The translations under genes and the position numbers were made by a program. Shown piece after piece: positions 10,990 through 23,350 of a stretch of 64,000 bases of DNA. This stretch comes from Zhengitettix transpicula (taxonomy: Eukaryota > Arthropoda > Insecta > Orthoptera > Tetrigidae), in contig CM073595.1 of NCBI GenBank assembly GCA_037074705.1, positions 67,384,139 through 67,448,138 of the forward strand, given 5' to 3'. The notes beneath the pieces are model-generated. The model saw nothing but the letters and a program-made list of their open reading frames with translations. It was not told the origin of the DNA and did not search any database. Each line of letters opens with the position of its first letter. Position 1 is the stretch's first letter.

Positions 10990-13900
10990 ATTTATTAAAT
11001 GTATGTGCTATAAAACACTATTTGTGGGAAAAATAAAGTGTTATAATATCTCTAAATCCAACACAAATATGATACTTAAACACTTTAAAAGTTGTTCCAT
11101 GCCCGAGTCAAAACGCTTTCTGCGGAGTATATTAAAAAATTATTAGCTTTAAATTTTTGATTAAAAATTCTCCAACAAATCACGGGACTAGCTAAAAACT
11201 CTACAAAACATATGAGTCACTATTGTGATTGTGATTGTTAAGTATAATATTGATAAATACACCTTAGAGGGATCATTTTTGCCCCAGGCTCCCCTAATAT
11301 TTCTCCTTTTTGGATAATACTTGAAAATATCACAATTAAAGGTGAACAACATTTAAGGGTAGTCATAGTGCGAAGATTTGCTCACTGGGTTGTCCAAAAA
11401 ATTAACTTTATTAAAAAATGTCCGAAGGAAAAATACTTTTGTGTTAGAAATGCGTGTCAAGTTGGTGTTAAATTTTAAAATATTATACACTGTTGGAAAT
11501 TATGTAGACAGAATTAGAATGTAACATATTCAGGGACGGTCAGAGTGTTGGTAACACTGTCGCTGTGGTGGTGTTAATATTTTACATAGTTAAATGTCAG
11601 GAACCACCACTGGATGTTACTCAATTACTCTGTATCAGTTCTCAAATTAATAGTGAGTTATAACAGTTTATCACTGTATAGGAACAAAAGAATGATACTA
11701 CAACTAATAACTTTCTACAGATAAATACGATGTATAAGGGAACAATAAATTCATATAAGTTTGACTGAGACATTTTTAAATTTAATTTCGTCTTCAAAAC
11801 TAGGTTGGTTTCATTTCACTTGATGCTGGTCCAGGAGCAAGGACAAACTTTTTAATATATTGTACCGTGTCCGTTAAACCTGTTGCTGTTAATAAAACTT
11901 AATTAATATAACAGACGAAAATAAAAAATAATGGTGAGGAAGGTAAATTTCCGTTTATCACCGTAGGGAGCCATCGACACAGCTGCGAATAATGACATTT
12001 GAGCAAGAAATGTTCACGCCTCTATCAAATGAAATGTAGCTTCACAACGCGTTAAAGTTAGAAATAATTGATTGAACACTTTGTGGCCACGTGTTGGGGA
12101 AATTTGTACTATTAAATGTACATTGCTGTAATTCCAGATTGGTACTCTGCGTGACATTGTGTAAGCACGACACTAAAGAACTTGTGCAAGCTTTCCAGAA
12201 GTAAAACACGAAAAAAGAAAATGGCAACGCAGGTTCTGGTGCAGACGTAGACGTAGGAAGAACGTGGAGAGCAGAAACAGCTGCAAGAGCTGGGAACGTC
12301 CACCTCGAAAACTACGGACTGACGTGGAAAAAAGTCTGAGCAAGTTTATAAACCATCAACACCACACATTATCCAGTAATTTATATGAACTAAATGGGAC
12401 ATGTTTTCCTTCATTGTTTTGACAAATGATTACATTCATATGTGATAATTAGCAATCGGTCTTCACCTTAACCAAATCGCCTCGATTCGTGCATTTTGAA
12501 AGCTGAAGAAGTTCCTAAGTGATCTCATAACATTCCAGAATCGACAGACCTCCATCACCGACGAAGCGTTAGGAACCTTTGAACCTCCCCCTACCAGAAA
12601 ACAATGTCAGGTATTCCTGAAAACAGAAGACGCTGACATCACGTGAAACTTCCGGTAGGATTCGTACATTCCAGAGTCAAACAACCTATTACAATCTTAA
12701 ACCACAAAATGATGCTATTTAGTGATGTGCGTGTGTGTTCATTCTTGTTGTACCTGTTTCAGTACTCTACTTGCATTACCTGTCGTAATTCGAATAATGT
12801 GGCAACTCTGAGTCGAATTTTAACAACATACTTGCCCATTCCCTGGCAATCTTTTTTATCTAGTGGCTTATCTCGCTGTTTCTGTTGTAATCTTTATTAG
12901 CATTCTTCAGCCTTCAAGATCTCCACAATCGTAAATTTTACGACCTAATTTTCCTTACATCAATAGTCTTATATCAGAATTGAAGTTTTTTTCCGCGGTC
13001 GGCTATTACAACACTTTGCATCAAATACACATGCGGTTCCAACTTCCATAATTGAGTTCTTCAACTACACTGTAAATAATCATTTCATCAGAAATCACGT
13101 TTTCAAGTCTAAACAGACCTACGTCTACAGTGGAAAACTTTCGGACTCTGAGGAATGTTCGCGTTTTCTTGTCTAACAAAATAATGTTAATTATATACAT
13201 ATTTAAATTTGATAATATATCGCTTATTAGGCAAATGTTACGTGATTTACTTCTAAAAATTTAAATTTCCAAATTCATTGCAAACGATATTCTCAACATA
13301 GAAAATAAAACGTTATACTCGAAATTTTCCTAAATAATATTTCACATGAATACAAAATGCGTATTTTATCGTACGAGTATCTTCCCTTTCATATTTTAAT
13401 AGCTTGCTGCAATTGATTGTTATGCAGGTGAATCAGTTTTGCATTAAAAACCTACACGAGTCGAATTACATTCTGATGGCAACGTCAAAGATTCTATACG
13501 GATTCTTGGAGACTCTACTCTGAAATCGTCTGTACGTCTTGGTCCACAATTAAAAAAAATAATAATAGAAACGTGGCCAGGCGCGGGAAAATCTTAAGCA
13601 GACTTCTAGCTCGACGAAGTGACTTCGAGTCATCTCGTCAATGGAAATCTGAAATTATTTTCTACGTTACAAGATTTCCGTTGTAAATGTTTACGACTGA
13701 TTGAACACACTTTCTTGAGTTAACGTTGTCAGATTTCGAGACATCGCATCCATTTAAAGATATTCCGTAGGCTCGTCGGATTACAATACAGTCGATCATA
13801 TTTCACAGTACCTACCACTGATCAAAAGGACACGATAACCTCATTCTATTTGACACTGGAAGAAAATTAAATCCCAACACCAAAAGGGAATGAAATTTTG

Positions 13901-14940
13901 GCAGATCATTGGTTTGATTTATGGTAGAACAAAATAAATGCTTTCTATGAAGCTCAGCACGGAACCACAGTCCACAAAATGACATCAGTAAGACACGATT
14001 CATGCATTCAAAATCGTGGTGACTACATTTGTTATTAATGCACCACTATTTAATATTTGAAATGGCTCACCGCGTGCTTACTTTTGAAACTATAATCAAA
14101 TAAATATTTATAAGAGTATGACACTGAAACGTAATGGCTTAAGTCCATTATCCCCTTTTGAAAACCCGAGTTGTCTTACAACTCATTTTAACGTCCAAAA
14201 CTACGAATTTCATAAAGTCGTCGTTTTATAAACTGGAAATTAATTTCCCGTGAAACTCGCGATTATATTATCATCTGCAATTGAATATTTTTAATGCACA
14301 GTTACACAATTTTCATTTAACAAGGACTAATGAATATCTCAATTTGTTAGTTCATGACATGAAGTTAAATACGCATTATTTCAAGACGATTTTCCAGCTT
14401 GGTCATTTTCTTATCATTGAACACTTGTTAGTGAACAGTGAAACTCGCGAAATGAAACACGTAACTGCGTGATGTATTAAAGAGACAAGCTTGAAAGGCT
14501 TCGGACCAAATTCTCCTTTACATCGGTTCAACTCTTATAGTTAAGCTCATGTATTTCTTGAGTACCACGACGAGCCATTATTTAAATGAAACACGGGCTA
14601 TTTGCAGTTCGTGCCGAATTCCGAAGAAACGTGACGAATGCCCTATTTTTCTCTCCACCTGTCGCAAAACCAGAGTCTAAATCTCGTTTCTTCTGTTCAA
14701 TTCGATTCTCTAACATAGGTTGAATGAACATCCACTTAGGAAGGCATGCCAATTATTTCCCTTCCATACGCCAAAGAAAGAAGACGTGAATGCGCCTTGG
14801 CAATCATGCGCGCACTTGTACTTCATGCTATCAGAGAAAACAGGAATCTCACGAGACATGTAATGGCAACTTTTGTAACTAGATGCTTAAAATGCTGTAA
14901 AAATGCGAAAAAGTACAACTGTTATTGAAGTCAAACTTTT
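10990..14940. other. Intergenic DNA, nothing recognised
   Basis: AT-rich DNA with scattered frames under 90 codons, none with a recognisable motif. No clear repeat structure was seen by eye. Confidence 0.45.
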
Positions 14941-14978
14941 TATGCGAGGTTGAGTAAATATGCATTCCGGATGCGACG

Positions 14979-15022
14979 TGACGTCACAGCTTGAGAGCGA
15001 GTCTTGGGTCCGCGTGACGTCA
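14979..15022. promoter_or_regulatory. Pair of perfect CRE palindromes (TGACGTCA)
   Basis: TGACGTCA occurs at 14979-14986 and 15015-15022, 36 bp apart, in a locally CpG-rich patch (about 14970-15075). TGACGTCA is the consensus full CRE bound by CREB/ATF-type bZIP dimers. No gene start was identified beside it, so function is unproven. A further single copy lies at 45315-45322. Confidence 0.35.
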
Positions 15023-15079
15023 CAAGACTTTCGCGACATGGCGCGAGTTTGAATAGTACGTCCGCCAGTGATCGTGTGA

Positions 15080-17254
15080 AATGAAAGTGTACCGTTGTAG
15101 ATCCACGCTTTTTTGAGTACAAAGAAGTGCAACATTCTAAGAATATGTACGGGTGAACATTTCCAGCACTTACTCCGAAGCTATGAGCTATGTCGCGACA
15201 AATGTGTGTTCATATTTTACACGACTTATCGTTTGCCCTCGATCGTTGCCAAACTGGAATAACTTAATGATATAATTGATTGTCGATACTAATTATCAAT
15301 TGAGTATTTAGTTTAATGTAAATTTCACTCAGCCGGAAGCACAATGTCTGACGTTTTAGGTAACAAATATAAATTGAAGCTGAATAAGGATCGAACATTA
15401 CAGACTACAATATCGGGTATTTCGTAGATATTTAAATAACCTAAAATCTCAAACTTGTGTGTCATATTTCAGGTATTATCAAACTACAATTTCATTATTA
15501 GATTCTGATGCAGCTATGGGCGAACATGAAAAATTAAGAATATATATTACATTATTAACATTTCGTTCCTTAACACATTTTATTTATAGAATCAGGTACC
15601 ACCTTATGCAATCATCCAATGTTTTCTCATCAAAATAAGTTAACAAATATTTCAATTACTTATTCTACAAATTTCCCATTTTCTTTAAGTTATGTTTCAC
15701 TTATATCGCGCATAGAGACCGCGCATTAATTTTTTTATGGCGTATAACCATCCAGCATGCGAAGATGCTGTGTGTTTGAAGTTCTAACATGATTCCTCCT
15801 ACACTGTCACACGGAGTAATATTTACACAACCTACGATCACTCCAGAGAACGTGCCTGATGAACATTTTGCAAGTCACTAACTATTCGTAATTCTTGACT
15901 ACCTAAACTGTAAACATTTTGTATAAATAATGTATTAAGATACAGCTGTTTTGATAAATATTCCATTAAGAGAAAAAGAGAGGAAACTAATTTTATAAGT
16001 TCTAGAATTTTGAAACGCTTGAAATCTTCTCATACTTTAGAGGAAAATTTTAATTTTCTGTCCATATTGTGACTAATTGAGGCACTTACCAGACCAACGT
16101 ATTTTTTAAAAATTGGAATTTTTTTAAAATAACTGTAATCGCATAATAGTTACTCGAAAAAAATGGAAAAAAAGGAATAAAAATAAAAGGGATAGTTGTT
16201 TGCTGTAATACGAAATTTTTATTAAAAATAATATATCTACAAATCATAAATGTTTGCTTACATAGAATGCTTTATCTTAAAGAGGAGGAGGAAATTCAGT
16301 CCCCTATAAAAAGGAATCCACATTCCCGGCGGAGAAATCGTGATAGAACCTACCGACAGACATATTGACATATTTTCCCGAAACTAAATACCTGTTGGAA
16401 AAATTTAGCATGCAACCTATTAAATAAACAGCTCACATTTTGAGATCGGCGAGATCTTCAAGTCTTAGCGGACGCTAGCCAACATAAAATTCGTTTATAT
16501 TAGGATTACATCAATCAATTTGGTGCAATAATTCGTCTTTCGCTTAACTAAAAACCACACGTGCCAATCAATAGATTATCTAGACGATAATTCGTTAAAC
16601 ATGAAGATTGTGACCATCCCAAAGTCCCACCCCACATGAATAAATTCTTCGCAGGAGTTAAGCTCGGGTTTCTTCATCCAATTTGATTCGTCCGCCTGAA
16701 ATAAAAGAAAAATAATTATATAAGTTATAATGACAGCATGCAACTTTAAAAGGGCAGCTGACGACTGTGAAGCTCTGGATAATTAATTGCTTTCCTGTGC
16801 AAATACGCACAAACGGAATTAACACTGCCAACAACAAAATCAAATCATATTTGAGGTGTTCAATTCGTTTGTCACACATATGAAAATATTTTTCATAAAT
16901 CTTACGGTTAAGAGTTATTTGAATTCTTCTCTTACATCGTATGGAACTGAACATTATATCTCGTTTATAAGTACCAAATGTAGTAATGTTCGTGCTGACG
17001 CATAGGGATAGTTAAACTGTCGAATAAACTAAAATGGGAAATAAAGGCAACTCAAAAGGCTATTAAATAAGGAACGATAAATACACTATCGCAGACAATG
17101 AAAACTAATGCAGTACAGCGAGAGTACGTGATCACTTTAATTTTGTCAGACTGAGTAAGATTTAAAAATATACCTTAACGTCGATAACACAATTTTCGAA
17201 AAAATAGCGAGTCTCAAAATATTGACAAATGGTTTAATAATAAATTACAACTGC
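15080..17254. other. Intergenic DNA, nothing recognised
   Basis: AT-rich. A minus-strand frame at 16658-16954 follows a good acceptor-like tract but has no family signature. No gene supported. Confidence 0.4.
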
Positions 17255-17260
17255 TAAACA

Positions 17261-19830
17261 ATGCCGAATTGTGGACAATTTGAGGCGAACATAATGTTTT
17301 GTGCGTGGATACCGACCACATCCGGAAAGCGATTAGTTTTCATTTTATTTGTATTACGGACGCGTGTTCCTGTATCTTTCCTAAAAAAAAAAAGGATTTT
17401 TAATTCATTTACAGCGTTGTCATTATTACAAGTTCCAGGTGACACCTTTAAATGCCGAATTCTGTGGTGAATTTTACGATAATTTGCTGTTTTTGATTTC
17501 TGGAGTCCAGCTTAAAGGATATTATTGCAACTTGCAAAATATATTATGTGATTTTAGAAATAGTGCGGTACTTGGAATCCTGGCATGCACATTCACTAGA
17601 GGGGCAAAAATATATCTATGACATCGTTGGTTCTGATGTGATATTGGCACCTCGAGCTTTTACTCTCGACGAAAATGAAATTATCCATCAATCTTTCTCG
17701 TTCAGTCCTCTGAACATTTTTACAATATTTATAGAAAAACACCCTCCTCGATAATGGTTATGGTATTTCCTGTATTACAATCATCTCGTTAACGAGATTA
17801 ATTTTTTTGGAATCCAAAATGGTATCGTATTATTATTATTTGCTATCCTGTGCACATATTAAATATCCTTTGTTACTCGTGACTGTGACCGTAACTCCCC
17901 AAATTCACAAAAGCGTAATGGACAATCCGAATTTAGAATTTTATTTTATAGAAATTATTGACGACGTTTATACACGTTGATGACTTATAGTCAGAACTTT
18001 TATATTTGTAATATCTTTCAACACGTGGAGGGTTTTGAAGTGGTCGCAGTGAAGACAACGGCCCAGTGTCAGGGACTGTGGGATTACAGCTAAGACGACA
18101 CCATCCTCACCTCAGTCGAAAACAGACAACAATAATCTCAAACTTTGTGTAAGTTGATTTCCGCGATTTCTGACAGATGATGGAAACGTGTCGCAATCGG
18201 TTATCACTTGTATTCAAATACAGACACAACCTGGAACATATAAGAGAACGAAAGTGTCCGTAACACGAAAATTAAATCTAAATTCTATACCGTATTAATA
18301 TCTTGAGTGATGTCCGAAATTAGGATGAATGCAATATTTGTGCGTGTATCACATCTGGAAAAGCGATTAGTTTTCATCTTCACGAGTATTATGTGCATTA
18401 AACCCCAGCAGGTAAATTATAATTTAATTTCTTGATTTACATTTTTTGCATCCGGCTTATATGAGGTATTGAAATTTTCTGAGGAATTAATACTTTATTC
18501 GAAATTGTAGGAAACTATGAATACTAACGTGTCAATTTCACCTAGAGTTCACCGTGTGCCAAAAATGAATTCTCTCTTTTTCGTTCACCCCAGTTCTCAT
18601 CTACTTATGCAGATGAGAGAATAAAACACCTGACAAGATTTACCTTTCGCAGAAATTAAATTTAAATGCAAAAAGGAATTAGCTTTCTCGACGTTCCAGA
18701 AATCCACGAGCAACTGAGGTGTCGAAAGTGGGTAGAGAAGACAAAGTCTGTTTGTAGTTAAATAAAATTAATATGGTAACTGAACACTTAACAATACAGA
18801 CGTGTCATTAAGCTGTAAACATAAAGTTGTTGAGCAAAGGTGACACAGCATAGAAACTCCGAAACATTCACCGCCATCCTCAACTTGTGAAAACGGTTAC
18901 GCTTATTGATGACGAATACGATTAGAAATTGATTAGGTAAATATAAATATTAAATTATAATAGTTAATAATGCCGTTTAATTCGAAAACATCCGTTTCAG
19001 TTGGCCGTGTCAAATTTTTATAAGCCGAGAGCCGACTGTAATATTAACGGCGAATCCTTTTCGATTGTATAGTTCAGAACTTTTAACATTCAGTGCTATA
19101 TAAAATTTATAGATTAGCGTCATTCTCTCGCAATAGATTTTAACGAATATCCCATTTTTTGCAAATTGTTTTTTAGAGTGAATTTCCCTCGAAAATATTT
19201 CGACAATAGCTGCCCCAAAAGAAGTATAGTAGGAATCGTTTGTCGATGTTGCTATTTATTTGCACCTGGTCGCGGACGATTGCGGTGAGTTTGTTGGTAG
19301 TAACGCGTATTTAGAATGTCCAGTTATCGATTCACAAGCTCTACAACCCGATTTGAGCTTTAAGGCGTCAGCAGTTTCACTTGCGCAAGCGTGCATTTGT
19401 AATTTATAACTGCAGCAAAGAGGGCCATCAAATGCTAGAATACATTCAACTTACATAACACTATACAATATCATATACTGTCTTATTTGTTTGCCAGGAA
19501 AATTTTAGTTCACATTACCAGCGAAGCGAAATACTCGTGTTACGTATTTTACATATAAAAATCATAAGTGGCAAGATATAACAAATGAGTCCAACGACGT
19601 ATAAAACGTTTGTGAAAGTGCGTTTATTTAATGTATAAACAGTATAAATAGTTCTGGAGCGAGTCATCGAAACATTGCAATATTACGTATATTCCATCCA
19701 GTTAGAAGCCCAAAACTATTAATACAAAATCTCCACCATGAAAGTCTACATTCTTTATTATATATATATCAATCTCACCTAGAGTTCACTGTGTGCCAAA
19801 AATTAATTCTTTCTTTCTCGTTTTTTTAAA
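17261..19830 (+). repeat. Diverged direct-repeat family (three partial copies)
   Basis: Blocks recur in the same orientation. One is TTTGTGCGTG..AT...CACATC.GGAAA followed by GCGATTAGTTTTCAT, near 17298 and 18335. The second is TCAAT.TCACCTAGAGTTCA then C.GTGTGCCAAAAAT.AATTCT, at about 18534 and 19769, with a weaker form near 17590 (TTCACTAGAGGGGCAAAAAT). The copies are roughly 1.0-1.2 kb apart. The pattern suggests a decayed tandem array or repeated insertions of one element of unknown class. Confidence 0.5.
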
Positions 19831-20289
19831 AATTAAAATATTGTTTAAATTCATGAAAACATCCAATAAACTAGCTTCTCCTTTTAAAATTTTAAAAGTA
19901 AAAAAAAACTAATTTTAAAACGAGAAGATACTTTATAGGATTTTTGCTTCAAATTAAACAATTTTTTTTAAAGATAGCACAAAAAATTATTTATTACATT
20001 TTCTATTTAATTCAATTTTTGAACATATTCTTTTTAACAAATTGCAACAGCTTTAATGAAACTCGTAGTATTAAAGAAAACCAGAGAAATATTTACATAA
20101 ACGTTTACAAAAAAAAAGTTTCTACATACTATATTATTTAGAGTATTGTGCACTCCACAGTTATTTTATTTTAAAGAAAATATTTAATTAACAGGCTATA
20201 ACACTAATTACTGTATCGTTTCACATCACGAAATTCCGGCCCACCGGACGCCTCACGATATTTTACGTCGTACTATTTTTTTTTAGATT

Positions 20290-20470
20290 GGTTGAAGTCC
20301 CAAGACAAGCTTCAAAACATAATCGTTTGCACTCCAAACCAGACTCGTACTCCTTGACCACACTGGTCAGCCTCTCAAAACAGACTCGTTCATCAACTTA
20401 GTCGTTTTTGGCTCCAAGACTACTCTGGTCAAGCTTCCAAACCACTCACTCTCGTCATACCCGATCTGCC
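20290..20470 (+). repeat. Degenerate minisatellite-like repeats (about 56-64 bp)
   Basis: Related phrases of the type GTCAAGCTTCCAAACCA..CTC...CTCGTC recur near 20305, 20365 and 20430 with varying spacing. Copies are poorly conserved. They could be an old tandem array; the signal is weak. Confidence 0.3.
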
Positions 20471-21120
20471 GCTTTTCCAAAATAGTAGCGTAAAAACATT
20501 TTCAGTCTCTGCATTCTTGCCTCAAACAATGATCTCTGGAAGTCGTCTATATGATATTAATGTAGTGTAAAAGTTCTGGAGATCCTTAATGTCCCTAATT
20601 CGTTCCCCTGCAACTTTGCAAACAATGGCGGTGTCTGCCGCGCATAACCCACCTTCACCCCGAACTCAATAACTTTACCTGCAAGTGGCTACTTCAGTCA
20701 GATGAAAAGAAATCTAGGCTAGCTAGTGTATTTCTGTAGGAGAGCTCCGACTCTCTTGCAAATTAGTATTTCTTACGTTTATCCAAAGAATTTTGTAGTT
20801 CAAAACGTCTCCTATACACATCGAAATACCCGATAATATGTTAACCAATTGATTGCAAATGCACCTGAGATCAAGACGAGAACATTGATGAAATATTACT
20901 ATAAATGTACGACTACACTGTAAAAAAGTTAGAGAAACAAATATTAACTTAAAGTATGCAAGAGGCTACGTTCGATGAATACGTAGAAGAAACAGAAATA
21001 ACAGTAGACGGCATAACAAATAGACAAGACATCAATATGATTGCCTTGGTAACTTCATGTATATGAAATATTTAACATTTCAGGTCAGTAAAAGAATAAA
21101 TTTCAGACAATGACCTAGTC

Positions 21121-21587
21121 CAGTGTTTCCCAACCTTTTTGTTACCCTGCCCCACCTAAGTATTTCTACTGCCCCCCCCCCCCCCTATATTAATAATTCC
21201 GTGCAAAAACACAGTAGTAATTTATTTTAATCTGAGATCGCTAAACTTATCGCCCATTCGTGCTTCTGTATGAAGCAGAGTTGTCGCTAGACTACAGTAG
21301 ACAACTACTTGGCGCATGTCATAGCAATCGTACAATTTAGTACGTACTATTCCTCCATAGACATAGTAAACAATACTCTCCGAGTACGTCGTAATTTATA
21401 TTACTCCAATCTTTCAAGTGTGACTATGGAAACCACCAAACTTACCAAATTCTTTTTCCAAATTGTGATACCAACAATTTTTCCTTTAATATAAGTTAAA
21501 AATCATAGCTAGCGGTTTTTAAATTCTACACGAGCTCATTTTCGAATCCCCCTCCCCCTTCCTTGTGGAAAACACAGGGAAACACCG
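21121..21587 (+). mobile_element. hAT-type MITE with terminal inverted repeats and 8-bp target duplication
   Basis: The left end CAGTGTTTCCCAACC is a classical hAT terminus. The right end reads GGGAAACACCG, the inverse of CGGTGTTTCCC, a 10 of 11 match. Flanking octamers ACCTAGTC (left) and AACTATTC (right) match at 6 of 8 bases, as expected of an old 8-bp target-site duplication. At about 467 bp it has no transposase. A C14 tract (21172-21185) lies near the left end. Confidence 0.7.
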
Positions 21588-22493
21588 AACTATTCGAAGA
21601 AAATTAATAAGTGAAACTGACATTTGGTTATATACAGACAAAAATAAAGAAAAAAATTAACATGAAATATCTTTTTTTACTTTATTCTGTCAGTGTATGA
21701 ACAAATTTCAATTTCACTCATCACTTAAACAGACACGAAAATATCGATTAAAATTAATTATATTCCAAATTAATTATTCCATTAGATATGAAAAGAAAGG
21801 AACTTACGGATGCGTATTACCAGTATTTATCTGGGAACGAGTCAGCGTTGCACGTGAATAAATCGAAAAGATTACGGACCAGTGTTCGAATTCCGATCCT
21901 GCTATTTTGATGGATATTGATACTTTGACTGTGACATGACAATAAAATTGTTTGAAGGAGTTAGAAGGTGTCACACAAATAGGAATAGTGAATGTGTCTC
22001 GCAGAACTGATATATTGTGCATCCGACAACGTGGGGGATTCTCATACTCGGATATTCCACACAGTTTACGCTCGGAATATGGGATAATTTTAACTTTAAC
22101 ACATCAAAAGTTTTACGAGACATATAACTTGAAAGACCACATGGATCTAAACAAACCTGTACTTTATTTACTGCAGCTGATTCTCGTAAATCTTTCAGCT
22201 GTAGGCTGTGATGTGCGTGTTATTCTCTTACGCTACAAAAATTCTATTGGGGTTATTCATATTTATACTCGTGTACATGAAAACTATAGACAATACGAAC
22301 ATTGGTACTGAAAATAGACTGTCGCAACGAATAACTGTACCTGTAGATTTCGGCAAGTCGGTACTTTTGGCCACTGCTCTCAACTGAACAATAAATAACA
22401 CTTTTTTAAAAAATAAAATACTATTACTCACCAAGTAACTAATTTAGTTGCTCTTTCTAACACTCGCATACTGAAAATAACTGAGAATTATGA

Positions 22494-22700
22494 ATAAGTA
22501 TGGCCTCGTGGTATTATCCAAGGAATGCAGAGGTCAGGGTTCGAATCCTGGGCCTATACATGATTTTCAGCAGGGATTTAAAGCACGAAAAACTGGTCAC
22601 AAGCACAATGGATGAAAACTGGTTTGAAGGTCAAGAGCGGATTCCGGATTATGTATCGTTGGCAGTCCGGCAGTCTTAGGTCCTCATAAGCTGTCAATAA
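22494..22700 (+). mobile_element. tRNA-derived SINE
   Basis: An A-box-like TGGCCTCGTGG at 22501-22511 and a near-perfect B box GGTTCGAATCC at 22538-22548 are spaced as in a tRNA, with partial T-arm pairing. The acceptor stem does not fold well and the sequence runs on into non-tRNA DNA, so a SINE head is more likely than a functional tRNA. The 3' limit is uncertain. Confidence 0.5.
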
Positions 22701-23034
22701 TACGTCATTAGAGACAAGTGAAATTCTCTAATGAAGTGTGTTATACAGAATGTACAAGGATCAGGTACGGGAATAAATGCGTTGAGCGTCCAAAGTGTGG
22801 TTCATTGATTGTACGTACCTCATCATTGCGAGCAGTACGTAAACATAGTACATTCTACATATATATTACACGGAAATAGGCGCAAACACACATAAAGCAA
22901 TGTCTGGATAAAATTTGGTTAAGTAAACTAAATGATCTGATAAAGCCTATAGTGAAATTTACACCTTTACTGACAAATATTGAGACATATTTTGCCTTCA
23001 GAGGTGAACGAATTGAAGCATAAATAAATTTATA

Positions 23035-23350
23035 GTGTAATTGTACAAACTAAACAAAGCAAACTTAAGTAAACAAAAACAAACAACTTACCAAATTAAT
23101 ATAATTAACTAGCACTACAAAACGATTAACAAGTTATTAAATTCACAAAGTTTGTTGTGCTAGTTTATAATATAATTTGGTAAGTTGTTTGTTTTTTTGT
23201 TTACTCGAGTTTGCCTTTATTTACTTGGTACAATTATACTATTAATATTATCATTTGTAAATACCTCCTCTTTAAGAAAATACCTGAAAAAGATACAAAT
23301 AGATATCGAAACGTCGTTTCAATATAAATAAAAAGTGTCGGTATAAGGAA
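23035..23350. repeat. Head-to-head inverted repeat of Penelope-like terminal sequence
   Basis: Arms of roughly 80-85 bp (about 23036-23118 and 23154-23240) are inverted copies around AACAAACAACTTACCAAATT, separated by about 35-40 bp. The right arm continues into TACAAATAGATATCGAAACG and ATATAAATAAAAAGTG. The same sequence on the minus strand forms the Penelope-like remnant at 8820-9010. The structure is therefore two oppositely oriented element ends. Confidence 0.65.

Noticed and set aside
16658..16954. Minus-strand 98-codon frame and an exon-like segment after a TTTTATTTCAG acceptor
   Set aside because: Good-looking acceptor only; no recognisable protein and no matching upstream or downstream exons.
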